Positions 25,653-34,797 of a DNA stretch of 64,000 nucleotides are shown piece by piece. The notes below the pieces were generated by a model that was not told where the DNA came from, searched no databases, and was given only the letters and a program-made list of their open reading frames with translations. The number at the start of each line of letters is the position of its first letter. The first letter of the stretch is position 1. A program made the position numbers and the translations under genes. Source of the stretch: Novosphingobium sp. SG751A. Lineage in GTDB: Bacteria > Pseudomonadota > Alphaproteobacteria > Sphingomonadales > Sphingomonadaceae. Where the stretch lies: NCBI RefSeq assembly GCF_013149295.1, contig NZ_JABGCB010000013.1:62001-126000 (forward strand), written 5' to 3'.

Positions 25653-26131
25653 ACCCTCCCTCAACCCTTGCAAGGCTCAGCATGAGCCTGCCCGCCGAAC
25701 TCTCGCGCAAGCTCGACATGATGGTCGAGGAACGCGAACTGCCCTCGCGCTCGCAGCTCATCGCCGAACTGATCCGCCACGCGCTGGCCAAGCATGAGAG
25801 CCTGACTCGCCCCGACGAGATGCTGGCCGGTACGATCACACTGGTTTATCGCGGCGACCGGGGCCGGGTGCGCCACCAACTGGCCCAGACTCAGGCCGAT
25901 TACCTCACCGAAGTCATCTCTTCACAGCACGTCTTTCTCGAACAGGACCAGTCGCTCGAAGTCCTGCTGGTGCAGGGCCCCGCCGTGCGCCTCAAGGATC
26001 TGTGCGATGCGCTGCGCCGGGTGCGCGGTGTGCATCAGCTCGAACTGGTCACCACCACCGCCCTGCTGCCCCCGCTTCATGCCGATGGCGCAGCATCCGA
26101 CCCAACCCAACGCAAGGGAGCGGCAGCATGA
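25649..26131 (+). CDS. NikR-like ribbon-helix-helix regulator lacking the nickel site
   Basis: The 160-residue protein has an N-terminal ribbon-helix-helix (RLSMSLPAELSRKLDMMV, SRSQLIAELIRHAL) and a C-terminal ACT-like domain that aligns without gaps to E. coli NikR. Of the four Ni ligands in NikR only His87 is kept (His94 here). His76 is Ala83, His89 is Phe96 and Cys95 is Ser102. It therefore probably does not sense nickel. The gene sits inside the operon, overlapping the ATPase stop and the next start by 4 bases each, and matching inverted repeats of NikR spacing lie upstream. It probably autoregulates the operon; the ligand may be guanidine or a metabolite. Confidence 0.88.
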   Translation: MNPPSTLARLSMSLPAELSRKLDMMVEERELPSRSQLIAELIRHALAKHESLTRPDEMLAGTITLVYRGDRGRVRHQLAQTQADYLTEVISSQHVFLEQDQSLEVLLVQGPAVRLKDLCDALRRVRGVHQLELVTTTALLPPLHADGAASDPTQRKGAAA

Positions 26132-26964
26132 CAGATATACTCGCAAATACTCTGGCCAACCCTCTGGCCGCGCGCGACCATGCCCGCGCCATGGCAGGCA
26201 CCGTGGTCGAATCCATGCCGATCCTGCCCCCCCATGCCGACGACCTGCCCCGCGATGTCGCGCCGCAGGATCACCTGTGGGAAGAGACCATCGCGCCGGG
26301 CGGCTATGCCACGCGCCATCTGCCGCGTGGCGCCCGCCTGCGCCTGATCGACCTGAAGGGAGATGCCTGCGCCGGCCTGATGATCTTCAACGCGCAATTG
26401 CCCAGCGAACGGCTCAATGTGGCCGATACGGTCAAGGTGCAATGGAACGCCTATCTGGGCGCGGGCAAGCTGCTGCTGTCCGACATGGGCCGCGTGCTGA
26501 TGAGCATCGAGGCCGATAATGCGGGCACGCATGACTGCTTTTCCGGGACATCGAACGCGGCCACCAATGCGGCCAAATACGGCAACGGCGCCAACAGCGG
26601 CCCCCATCCCAACGGCCGCGACCGCTTCCTGCTGGGGGCTGCCAAACATGGCCTGTCGCGCCGCGATGTCCACCCCTGCGTCAATCTGTTCAAGGGCACG
26701 CATATTGAGGAGGACGGCACGATCACGCCGATCACCGGCCCCTTTGCGCCGAACCGCAGCGTGGTCCTGCGCGCGGAAATGGAGGTGATCGTGGTCATCG
26801 CCAATTGCCCCCATGTCCTCGATCCGCGCCCCGATTACACGGTCACACCTTTGCGCGCCAGCGCATGGCGCGGGCCCATCACGCCGCCCGAAGACCCCAT
26901 CCGCAACGCGACACCCGAGGGCCTGCGCGCCTTTGAAAATGTCGAAGATTACGTCCGCCGCTGA
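26128..26964 (+). CDS. DUF1989 protein (urea carboxylase-associated protein 1; CgdA/B-type)
   Basis: The 278-residue DUF1989 protein has conserved Cys/His motifs ADNAGTHDCFSGTSN and RDVHPCVNLFKG. Proteins of this pair were long called urea carboxylase-associated; they are now described as subunits of carboxyguanidine deiminase (CgdAB), which converts carboxyguanidine to allophanate and ammonia. ATG 26128 overlaps the regulator stop by 4 bases. The pairing with a second DUF1989 gene and a carboxylase favours guanidine rather than urea as the substrate. I cannot assign which subunit it is with certainty. Confidence 0.88.
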   Translation: MTDILANTLANPLAARDHARAMAGTVVESMPILPPHADDLPRDVAPQDHLWEETIAPGGYATRHLPRGARLRLIDLKGDACAGLMIFNAQLPSERLNVADTVKVQWNAYLGAGKLLLSDMGRVLMSIEADNAGTHDCFSGTSNAATNAAKYGNGANSGPHPNGRDRFLLGAAKHGLSRRDVHPCVNLFKGTHIEEDGTITPITGPFAPNRSVVLRAEMEVIVVIANCPHVLDPRPDYTVTPLRASAWRGPITPPEDPIRNATPEGLRAFENVEDYVRR

Positions 26965-26980
26965 GCGAGGAGCAGGCACA

Positions 26981-27616
26981 ATGACGCAAGATCCCCATAC
27001 CGCCGGCCTGACCGGCGCCGTCATCCATGACGCCATCGTCCCTGCCCGCGCGCCATGGCTGCACACGATCCGGGCGGGCCAGACCCTGCGCATCGTCGAT
27101 CTGGAAGGCAATCAGGCGGTCGATTTCCTGCTCTATAGCGCCGCCGACGATGCCGAGCGCTACAGCATGCAGGATACGGTTTCGGCGCAGGGCAATCTGT
27201 TCCTGCGCGAAGGCACAGTGCTGCGCTCGAACGAAGGCCGCGCGATGATGACCATTGCGGCCACATCGGTCGAATATCACGACACGATCGGCGGGGCCTG
27301 TTCGTGCGAATCCAATACTTTGCGCTATGGCCACCATACGAAATCGCAACATGCCTGCGTCGAAAACTTCCTTGAGGCCAATCTGACCCAGGGGCGCGGC
27401 AAGCGCGACATCGTTTCAAACATCAACTTCTTCATGAACGTTCCAGTCGAAGCCGATGGCTCGCTGGGCATTGTCGACGGCATTTCCGCGCCCGGCCTGA
27501 CGGTCGATCTGCGCGCAGAGATGGACGTGATCGTGGTCGTCTCGAACTGTCCGCAGATCAACAATCCCTGCAACGCCTTCAACCCCACCCCCGTTCGGAT
27601 GATTGTATCGGCATGA
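26981..27616 (+). CDS. DUF1989 protein (urea carboxylase-associated protein 2; CgdA/B-type)
   Basis: The 211-residue second DUF1989 protein has GGACSCESNTLRYG followed by SQHACVENFLEAN, Cys/His clusters likely to hold a metal, and ends in a DVIVVVSNCPQINNPCN block shared with the first DUF1989 protein. Start 26981 follows GAGGAGCAG. It is 16 bases from the preceding gene and overlaps the carboxylase start by 4 bases. It should form a heteromer with the 26128 product in carboxyguanidine deimination. Confidence 0.88.
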   Translation: MTQDPHTAGLTGAVIHDAIVPARAPWLHTIRAGQTLRIVDLEGNQAVDFLLYSAADDAERYSMQDTVSAQGNLFLREGTVLRSNEGRAMMTIAATSVEYHDTIGGACSCESNTLRYGHHTKSQHACVENFLEANLTQGRGKRDIVSNINFFMNVPVEADGSLGIVDGISAPGLTVDLRAEMDVIVVVSNCPQINNPCNAFNPTPVRMIVSA

Positions 27617-30600
27617 GTTTTGAAACCGTCCTGATCGCCAATCGCGGGGCGATCGCCACCCGCATCATCCACACTCTGCGCAAGATGGGCCTGCGCTCAG
27701 TCGCGGTCTATTCGCAGGCCGACGAGGCCTCGCTCCATGTGGCGCAGGCCGATGAGGCGATCTGCATCGGGGAAGGCCGCGCCTCGGAGAGCTATCTCAA
27801 CATTCCCGCGATCATCGCGGCGGCGCAAAAATCGGGCGCGGGGGCGATCCACCCCGGCTACGGCTTTCTGGCCGAAAGCACCGAATTTGCGCAGGCCTGC
27901 GCGGCGGCGGGCATTGTGTTTATCGGCCCCACGCCTGAAAATATCCGCAGCTTTGGCCTCAAACACAGCGCCCGCGCGCTGGCCGCCGCGCATGATGTGC
28001 CGTTGGCCCCCGGCTCTGACCTGTTGACGGACGAGGCGCAGGCACTCGAAGCCGCCGCGCAGATCGGCTATCCGGTAATGCTGAAAGCCACGGCAGGCGG
28101 CGGCGGCATCGGCATGCGCATTTGCGAGAATGACGAGGATGTGCGCGAGGGCTTTGCCGCCGTGGCCCGTCTTGGCATGAGCAATTTCGGCGATGCCGGG
28201 GTGTTCCTCGAAAGCTATATCCGCCGCGCCCGCCATATCGAGGTCCAGATCTTTGGTGACGGCGCGGGACGCATCATGGCGCTGGGCGAACGCGACTGTT
28301 CCCTCCAACGCCGCAACCAAAAGGTGCTGGAGGAAGCCCCCGCGCCCCGGCTTCCCGCCTCCGTCCGCGCAGACCTCATCGCCTCGGCCGTCCGGCTGGG
28401 TCAGGCGGCAAATTATCGCTCGGCGGGCACGGTCGAATTCCTCTATGACGCCGACCGCCAGAGCTTCTTCTTCCTCGAAATGAACACCCGCCTTCAGGTC
28501 GAACATGGCGTCACCGAGGAGGTAATGGGCATCGATCTGGTCGAATGGATGATCCGGGGCGCGGGCGGCGATTACAGCTTCCTCGACGCGCCCACCCCCG
28601 CGCCCAGCGGCCATTCGATTCAGGTCCGCCTCTATGCCGAAGACCCCGGCCTCGACTATCGCCCCACCTCGGGCACGCTGACCGCCGTCACCTTCCCCGA
28701 CAACATCCGCGCCGAAACATGGGTCATGGCGGGCAGCGAGGTCAGCGTCTGGTACGATCCCATGCTGGCCAAGCTGATCGTCCACGCGCCCACCCGCGAG
28801 GAGGCCGTGGCCGCAATGCAGCAGGCCTTGGCCGTCACGCGTGTCGATGGGATCGAGACCAATCTGCGCTGGCTGCGCGATGTGGTGCGCCTGCCCGCCT
28901 TCACCAGCGGCGAGGTTTCCACCCGCGCGCTTGATCAGGTCGAGTTCCGCCCCCGCGCCATCCGCGTTATCTCGGGCGGCACGGCCACCACGGTGCAGGA
29001 CTGGCCGGGGCGGCAAAACCTGTGGGCGGTGGGCGTGCCCCCCTCCGGCCCGATGGACGATCAGAGCTTTCGTCTGGGCAACCGCCTGATCGGCAATGCC
29101 GAGGGCACGGCGGGGCTGGAGGTCACCAACACCGGCCCCACGCTCAGTTTCACCGCAGCCGCCACCATCTGCCTGATGGGCGCGGATTTCGGCGCCACGC
29201 TGGATGGCGCGCCCATCGCGCGCGGCGAACCGGTCCACGTTCTCGCTGGCCAGACCCTTGCCATGGGCCGCGCGCGCGGGGGCGGTATGCGCGGCTATAT
29301 CCTGTTTGCCGGCGGCTTCGACCTCGCGCCCTATCTGGGCAGCCGCAGCACGTTTGAATTGGGCCAGTTCGGCGGCCATGCCGCGCGGCGTCTGATGGCG
29401 GGCGACACGATTCACCTTGGCGACGACCCCATGACCGCGCCTTTGCCCGCCGCCGCCCTGCCCGAATTGCCGGGCGAATGGGCGATCCGCGTCCTCTATG
29501 GCCCGCATGGCGCGCCTGATTTCTTCACGTCCTCCGACATCGACACGATTATCGCCGCATCATGGCAGGTGCATTACAACAGCAACCGCACCGGCGTGCG
29601 CCTTGTCGGCCCCAAGCCGCAATGGGCGCGCAAGGATGGCGGCGAGGCAGGGCTGCACCCCTCAAACATCCACGACAATCCCTATGCCATCGGCGCGGTG
29701 GATTTCACCGGCGACATGCCGATCATCCTTGGCCCGGATGGCCCCTCGCTGGGCGGTTTCGTCTGCCCCTTTGTAGTGATCGCGGCGGATCGGTGGAAGA
29801 TCGGCCAACTGGCGGCGGGCGACACTTTGCGCTTCGTGCCGGTCAGCATTGAGGATGCCGCCCGCGCCGATGTCGCGCAACAGGCCTTGCTCTCCGCCGG
29901 ACAGGCCGTTGCCACCACCCCCGCCCGCGCCATCGAGGCGCTCTCGCCCATTCTGGCCGAAACCCCCGAGGCGCCGGGTCGCCCCCGCACCACCTATCGC
30001 CAGCAGGGCGACCGCAACATCCTCGTCGAATATGGCCCGATCACGCTGGACATCGAATTGCGCATCCGCGTCCATGCGCTGATGACCGAACTGGAGCAGC
30101 TGTCCGCCCCCGGCATCATCGACATCGTGCCCGGCATCCGTTCGCTGCAACTGCATTTCGACGGCGCGGTGATCGATCAGGCCTCGGCCCTCGCCCTGCT
30201 GATCGAGGCGGAGGAAAGGCTGGGCGATCTGGCCGATTTCACGATCCCCTCTCGCATCGTCCATCTGCCGCTGAGCTGGCGCGATCCGGCAACGCTTGAG
30301 ACGATCAAGAAATATATGGGTGCGGTGCGCGACGATGCGCCATGGTGCCCCGACAACATCGAATTCATCCGCCGCGTCAACGGCCTGCCCGATGCGGCGG
30401 CGGTCGAGAACCTGATCTTCGAGGCCAATTATCTGGTGATGGGCCTTGGCGATGTCTATCTTGGCGCGCCGGTGGCAACGCCCGTCGATCCGCGCCACCG
30501 CCTTGTCACCACCAAATACAATCCCGCGCGCACATGGACGCCGCCCAATGTCGTGGGCATCGGCGGTGTCTATATGTGCATCTACGGCATGGAGGGGCCG

Positions 30601-31209
30601 GGCGGATACCAGCTCTTTGGCCGCACCATTCAGGTGTGGAACACCCATCGCCAGACGCAGGATTTCATCGAGGGCAAGCCCTGGCTGCTGCGCTTCTTCG
30701 ACCAGATCCGCTTCTATCCGGTAAGCGCGGAAGAACTGGCCGAATGGCGGCGCGACTTTCCATCCGGGCGGCGCGCGATCCGCATCGAGCCTTCGCAATT
30801 CCGCCTCGCCGATTACCGCGCTTTCCTTGCCGAGAATGCGCAAAGCATCGCCGAATTCGAGGCGCGGCGTGAGGCCGCCTTTGCCGAAGAACGCGAGGAT
30901 TGGCAGCGCAAGGGCGAGTTCGACCGCGTCTCCAGCCTCAATGAAGAGGACGCCCCCCAGACCGCCGACATCACCTTGCCCGAAGGCAGCGAATTGATCG
31001 AGGCGCCCTTTGGCGGCAGCGTGTGGAAACTGCTGGTCGCGCCGGGCGATGAGGTCAGCGCGGGCGAAACCATCGCCGTGCTGGAAACCATGAAGATGGA
31101 ATGCCCGATCGAAAGTCCGGGCAGCGGCACCATCGCCGCGCTCTACATGACCGAGAAACAATCCCTGCAACCGGGCGCGCCGATGCTGGCGCTGCGGAGG
31201 CACGCATGA
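27613..31209 (+). CDS. Urea/guanidine carboxylase, biotin-dependent
   Basis: The 1198-residue multidomain enzyme has an N-terminal biotin carboxylase (VLIANRGAIATRI, KATAGGGGIGMRI, FLEMNTRLQVEHGVTE), a KipA-like carboxyltransferase part (GTATTVQDWPGRQNLW, about 455-780), a KipI-like part (RQQGDRNILVEYGP), the urea-carboxylase-specific region (WCPDNIEFIRRVNGL, GLGDVYLGAP, YMCIYGMEGPGGYQ) and a C-terminal biotinyl domain with Lys1161 in ETMKME. It carboxylates urea to allophanate or guanidine to carboxyguanidine using ATP and bicarbonate. With two DUF1989 neighbours guanidine is the likelier substrate; I could not confirm a diagnostic residue. Confidence 0.92.
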   Translation: MSFETVLIANRGAIATRIIHTLRKMGLRSVAVYSQADEASLHVAQADEAICIGEGRASESYLNIPAIIAAAQKSGAGAIHPGYGFLAESTEFAQACAAAGIVFIGPTPENIRSFGLKHSARALAAAHDVPLAPGSDLLTDEAQALEAAAQIGYPVMLKATAGGGGIGMRICENDEDVREGFAAVARLGMSNFGDAGVFLESYIRRARHIEVQIFGDGAGRIMALGERDCSLQRRNQKVLEEAPAPRLPASVRADLIASAVRLGQAANYRSAGTVEFLYDADRQSFFFLEMNTRLQVEHGVTEEVMGIDLVEWMIRGAGGDYSFLDAPTPAPSGHSIQVRLYAEDPGLDYRPTSGTLTAVTFPDNIRAETWVMAGSEVSVWYDPMLAKLIVHAPTREEAVAAMQQALAVTRVDGIETNLRWLRDVVRLPAFTSGEVSTRALDQVEFRPRAIRVISGGTATTVQDWPGRQNLWAVGVPPSGPMDDQSFRLGNRLIGNAEGTAGLEVTNTGPTLSFTAAATICLMGADFGATLDGAPIARGEPVHVLAGQTLAMGRARGGGMRGYILFAGGFDLAPYLGSRSTFELGQFGGHAARRLMAGDTIHLGDDPMTAPLPAAALPELPGEWAIRVLYGPHGAPDFFTSSDIDTIIAASWQVHYNSNRTGVRLVGPKPQWARKDGGEAGLHPSNIHDNPYAIGAVDFTGDMPIILGPDGPSLGGFVCPFVVIAADRWKIGQLAAGDTLRFVPVSIEDAARADVAQQALLSAGQAVATTPARAIEALSPILAETPEAPGRPRTTYRQQGDRNILVEYGPITLDIELRIRVHALMTELEQLSAPGIIDIVPGIRSLQLHFDGAVIDQASALALLIEAEERLGDLADFTIPSRIVHLPLSWRDPATLETIKKYMGAVRDDAPWCPDNIEFIRRVNGLPDAAAVENLIFEANYLVMGLGDVYLGAPVATPVDPRHRLVTTKYNPARTWTPPNVVGIGGVYMCIYGMEGPGGYQLFGRTIQVWNTHRQTQDFIEGKPWLLRFFDQIRFYPVSAEELAEWRRDFPSGRRAIRIEPSQFRLADYRAFLAENAQSIAEFEARREAAFAEEREDWQRKGEFDRVSSLNEEDAPQTADITLPEGSELIEAPFGGSVWKLLVAPGDEVSAGETIAVLETMKMECPIESPGSGTIAALYMTEKQSLQPGAPMLALRRHA

Positions 31210-32966
31210 ACCGTCAATCCGCCACCAAGATCGCCGCCGCCATCCGCAGCGGACAAACCAGCGCGGTGGAAGTGGCGCGCGATGTGCTCGTCCGCCTCGC
31301 CGCCTATGACGCCATACAGCCGCAGATCTGGATCAGCCGCGCTGGCGAGGAAGCCCTGCTGAACGCCGCCGCCGCCATCGACGCGCGCGTGGCGGCGGGC
31401 GAGGACCTGCCCCTTGCAGGTGTGCCCTTTGCGGTGAAGGACAATATCGATGTGGCAGGGTTTGAAACAACCGCCGCCTGTCCCGCCTTCGCCTATCGGC
31501 CGGAAAAATCGGCCCCGGTGGTCGAACGCCTGCTGGCGGCGGGCGCGATCTGCATCGGCAAAACCAACCTCGACCAATTCGCCACCGGCCTAGTCGGCAC
31601 GCGCAGCCCCTATGGCATCCCGCGCAACGCCTATAACCTGGCCTATGTCAGCGGGGGATCGAGTTCGGGCTCCTCGGTGGCGGTGGCCGCAGGCCTTGTC
31701 GCCTTTGCGCTGGGGACAGATACGGCAGGGTCGGGCCGCGTGCCTGCCGCCTTCAACCATCTGATCGGCTTTAAACCCACCAAGGGGCGGTGGAGCACTT
31801 CGGGCCTTGTCCCGGCCTGCCGCACGCTCGACTGCATCACCGTGTTCACCGATGACACGGCGGATGCGCGATTGGTGGACGGCGTGGTGGCCGGGTTTGA
31901 TCCGTCCGATCCTTATTCCAAACCTTTGGCCGACCGCCCCCGCAGGGCGCGCACCATCGGCGTTCCGCGCCGCGATCAGCGCCTGTTCTTTGGCGATGCG
32001 GAGAGCGAATATCTCTATACCCAAGCGCTGGGAAAACTGGCCGAACAAGGCCGGATCGTCGAGATCGACATGGCCCCGCTGCAGGAGGCCGCGCAATTGC
32101 TCTATGGCGGCCCATGGGTGGCCGAGCGCAGCGCCGCCATTGCGGGCCTGCTGGCGCAAAATCCCGATGCCATCGACCCCACCGTGCGCGCCGTGGTCGA
32201 ACCGGGGCTGGAGATCGGCGCGGTGGACTTGTGGCAGGGCATTTATCGCCTTGCCGCGCTAAAACGCCATGCCGATCAGATGTGGGAGGAGATCGACATT
32301 CTCGCCTTTCCCACCACCGGGACAACCTATCGCGTGGCCGAACTGGCCGCCGCACCCATCGCGCTCAACAGCAACCTTGGCGCCTATACCAATTTCGTGA
32401 ACCTGCTGGATATGGCCGCGCTCGCGGTTCCGGCGGGCGGGCGCGGCAATGACACCGGCTTTGGCATCACACTGATCGGGCCTGCCGATTGCGATCTGGC
32501 GCTGCTGGATGTGGCTGATGCCTATCTCGATGCCGCCGCTCTTCCCCCCATCCCACCGCTCGATCTGGAGGCTAAAATGCAGACCGTGAAACTGGCCGTT
32601 GTCGGCGCCCATCTCAAGGATATGCCGCTCCACTGGCAATTGACCAGCCGCGATGCCAGTTTTGTCGGGGCCTTTGAAACCGCGCCCAATTACCGGCTTT
32701 ATGCCATGGCCGACAGTGTGCCGCCCAAGCCTGCCTTGATCCATGCAGACGAGGGCGCGCCGATCAAGGTTGAGGTTTATGAGCTGGGCGTGGCCGAATT
32801 CGGCAGCTTTGTCGTGGAAGTGCCCGCCCCGCTGGCCATCGGCACGGTGACACTGGCCGATGGCAGCAGCGTCAAGGGATTCGTGGCCGAGCCGCGCGCG
32901 ATTGTCGGGGCCACCGACATCACCGATCTGGGTGGCTGGCGCGCCTATATCGCCTCGCGCGCGTAA
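31206..32966 (+). CDS. atzF: Allophanate hydrolase
   Basis: The 586-residue protein has an amidase-signature N half: Lys78 in FAVKDNIDVAG, SGGSSSGSS at 149-157 with the middle catalytic Ser, and the nucleophilic Ser176 in TDTAGSGR. A C-terminal domain (from about 460, VVGAHLKDMPLHWQLTSRDA, GSFVVEVPAPL) is the AtzF/DUR1,2-specific extension. It splits allophanate to CO2 and two ammonia, the final step of the pathway. ATG 31206 overlaps the carboxylase stop by 4 bases. Confidence 0.92.
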   Translation: MNRQSATKIAAAIRSGQTSAVEVARDVLVRLAAYDAIQPQIWISRAGEEALLNAAAAIDARVAAGEDLPLAGVPFAVKDNIDVAGFETTAACPAFAYRPEKSAPVVERLLAAGAICIGKTNLDQFATGLVGTRSPYGIPRNAYNLAYVSGGSSSGSSVAVAAGLVAFALGTDTAGSGRVPAAFNHLIGFKPTKGRWSTSGLVPACRTLDCITVFTDDTADARLVDGVVAGFDPSDPYSKPLADRPRRARTIGVPRRDQRLFFGDAESEYLYTQALGKLAEQGRIVEIDMAPLQEAAQLLYGGPWVAERSAAIAGLLAQNPDAIDPTVRAVVEPGLEIGAVDLWQGIYRLAALKRHADQMWEEIDILAFPTTGTTYRVAELAAAPIALNSNLGAYTNFVNLLDMAALAVPAGGRGNDTGFGITLIGPADCDLALLDVADAYLDAAALPPIPPLDLEAKMQTVKLAVVGAHLKDMPLHWQLTSRDASFVGAFETAPNYRLYAMADSVPPKPALIHADEGAPIKVEVYELGVAEFGSFVVEVPAPLAIGTVTLADGSSVKGFVAEPRAIVGATDITDLGGWRAYIASRA

Positions 32967-32980
32967 AGGGAGAGATGCCC

Positions 32981-33904
32981 ATGAAAGCCCTGTTGCTGGC
33001 CGCCCTGATCGCTACCCCCGCTCTGGCCGAGCCGGTAGAGAAGGTCATCCCCGTCCCCGGTTTTGCCGACTTCATCGCGGTGGATGGCGCAACCGTGTGG
33101 ACCACCAACCGGGGCCGGGTCGAACACTGGTCCGCCGAAAAGAAGCTGGCCGAAGTGCCCAGCCCACGCCCCTGCGGGGGCATGAGCATCGCCCATGGCT
33201 CGTTGTGGTTTGCCGATTGCAAGGAAGGCGTCGTCAAGCGCGTCAGCCTGCATAAGGCTAAGGTGATCGCCAGTATCCCCACCGGCCTGGCCAATGGCAA
33301 AGAGGGCGAATTGAACGTGGCGGCGGGCGCCGGCTCAATCTGGGTAGCCAGCGATGCCAAGGGCGAGATCAAGCGGATCGACGCCAAAACGAACAAGGTC
33401 ATCGCCACCATCCCCACCGAGCCGGGCGCCTATTACCTTGCCTTTGGATTTAACGCCCTCTGGGCCGTCAGCGCCAAGGGTAATCTGATCCAGCGCATCG
33501 ACCCGGCCACCGACAGCGTGACGAAAACCACACCGCTGGGCAAATTGCCGGGTTTCCTCGCCGCAGGCGAAGGCGGCGTGTGGGTTCAGGAGCAGGGCGA
33601 TGGCACAGTGGCGCGCATTGACCCTGCCACCGGCGAAGTGTCAGGCCGGGTCAAGGTGGGCGAGGTGCTGAAATATGGCGATATCGACACCGGCGGCGGC
33701 AAAGTCTGGCTGCGCAGCACCGAGGATCAGACCTTTGTGGTGATCGACCCCAAGACGCTGGCCATCCGCGCCCGCGTCGGGCCGCTGGCGGGCAGCGGGG
33801 GCCTGCGTTACGCGCCGATGGGGGTTTGGACCACCGCGCATGACAAGCACACTTTGTCCTTCTGGGCCGATCCAGCCAGGATCGGGGCCAAAACCGGCGA
33901 ATGA
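32981..33904 (+). CDS. Secreted beta-propeller (YVTN/Vgb-like) protein
   Basis: The 307-residue protein has a signal peptide (MKALLLAALIATPALAE) and repeated propeller blades: GSLWFADCKEGVVKRVS, GSIWVASDAKGEIKRID, NALWAVSAKGNLIQRID, GGVWVQEQGDGTVARID. This resembles virginiamycin-lyase/NHL-type propellers. ATG 32981 was preferred over 32975 because GGGAGAG lies 8 bases upstream of it. It begins 14 bases after atzF, so it may be the last gene of the guanidine operon, where a periplasmic propeller has no obvious role. Confidence 0.8.
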   Translation: MKALLLAALIATPALAEPVEKVIPVPGFADFIAVDGATVWTTNRGRVEHWSAEKKLAEVPSPRPCGGMSIAHGSLWFADCKEGVVKRVSLHKAKVIASIPTGLANGKEGELNVAAGAGSIWVASDAKGEIKRIDAKTNKVIATIPTEPGAYYLAFGFNALWAVSAKGNLIQRIDPATDSVTKTTPLGKLPGFLAAGEGGVWVQEQGDGTVARIDPATGEVSGRVKVGEVLKYGDIDTGGGKVWLRSTEDQTFVVIDPKTLAIRARVGPLAGSGGLRYAPMGVWTTAHDKHTLSFWADPARIGAKTGE

Positions 33905-33906
33905 GC

Positions 33907-33928
33907 GGGTGGAGCGCAAGCTCCACCC
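33907..33928. terminator. GNRA-looped hairpin between convergent genes
   Basis: GGGTGGAGC (33907-33915), loop GCAA, GCTCCACCC (33920-33928): a perfect 9-bp stem with a GNRA tetraloop between the propeller stop and the UrcA stop. No long U tract follows on either strand, so it may be a weak terminator or a transcript-end stabiliser. Confidence 0.55.
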
Positions 33929-33934
33929 CAACCC

Positions 33935-34273
33935 TTATCGCGCCGAGGCCAGCTTGACCTTGCTGGTCGCAGCGGCCTGACGCCGCTCGATCTGGGCGCG
34001 GACATCGGCCGCCACCCCAACGCGGCAGGCGCGCGACTGTTCCTCAAGCGCCAGATGCACGCCAGCAAGCCGGTCGCCGCAAACCGCCGCAGCCGCCTGA
34101 TCCAGCCGGATCGCCAGACGCTGCTGTCCCGCCACGGTGGCAAGGTCCAGCCCGCTGAGGCGCAGCACGGCGCTGTCTCTGGCAAAGGGATTTTCACCGG
34201 GGGTTCCGGCCTGCACCGCCGAGGCCCCGGCAGCAAGCGAGACGGCGGCCAGAGCCGCCAATACAATCTTCAT
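33935..34273 (-). CDS. UrcA family secreted protein
   Basis: The 112-residue protein has a signal peptide (MKIVLAALAAVSLAAGASAVQA) and the UrcA pattern VLRLSGLDLATVAGQQRLAIRLDQAAAAVCG with two cysteines in the mature part. UrcA proteins are common in sphingomonads and are of unknown function. The second of two adjacent ATGs (34273) has the better spacing (AGGAG plus 6) and opens the signal peptide. Confidence 0.8.
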   Translation of the reverse strand: MKIVLAALAAVSLAAGASAVQAGTPGENPFARDSAVLRLSGLDLATVAGQQRLAIRLDQAAAAVCGDRLAGVHLALEEQSRACRVGVAADVRAQIERRQAAATSKVKLASAR

Positions 34274-34362
34274 CATCCACTCCTGCATGTTTTTTCAGGG
34301 CCGCTCTTTTGGCGACCGTCCTAAATTCATAGGCGCATTGGCAGGGTTTGACAATAAAGCGA

Positions 34363-34740
34363 TTAGCGGATCCGCACCTCCAGCGCGGCCAGATCGGTGG
34401 TATGACCCAACAGGCCGATGGGCAGGCTGACCTCGCGCTCGGCGCTCTCACCCGTGGCGATGGCAAGACTGCGGGCATAAGGCGCCGACCATGCGCGCAA
34501 GGTCGTCATAGGCAGGCGCAACCGCCAATCACGCCCGCCCTCAACCGCAACGCGATGCCCGTTGATGGCCACGGTATCCTCACGCTGCCCGCGATGGCCT
34601 CGAACCATCAGGCAGGCCTGATCCCCGCATGTTACCAGACGTGTGGTGGGGACAGGCGCGGCCATGGCCCCCGAACCGAAACCGGCGGCCAGCACAATCG
34701 CACCAAGGCGAAGCGCAAGATTTACGGGCGCAAAATCCAT
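34363..34740 (-). CDS. Small secreted protein of unknown function
   Basis: The 125-residue product starts MDFAPVNLALRLGAIVLAAG, a signal peptide ending near GAMAAP. The mature part is basic with two cysteines (LVTCGDQACLMV), which could form a disulfide. An ATG 12 codons upstream (34776) would add a hydrophilic stretch before the signal, so 34740 was chosen. I recognise no family. It lies between UrcA and the TPR-sulfotransferase gene, all on the minus strand. Confidence 0.55.
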   Translation of the reverse strand: MDFAPVNLALRLGAIVLAAGFGSGAMAAPVPTTRLVTCGDQACLMVRGHRGQREDTVAINGHRVAVEGGRDWRLRLPMTTLRAWSAPYARSLAIATGESAEREVSLPIGLLGHTTDLAALEVRIR

Positions 34741-34797
34741 GGCCGCAGAATGCGCCCCATCGCCCGCCCCAAACATGCGCGATATGGCGTAGTTGGA

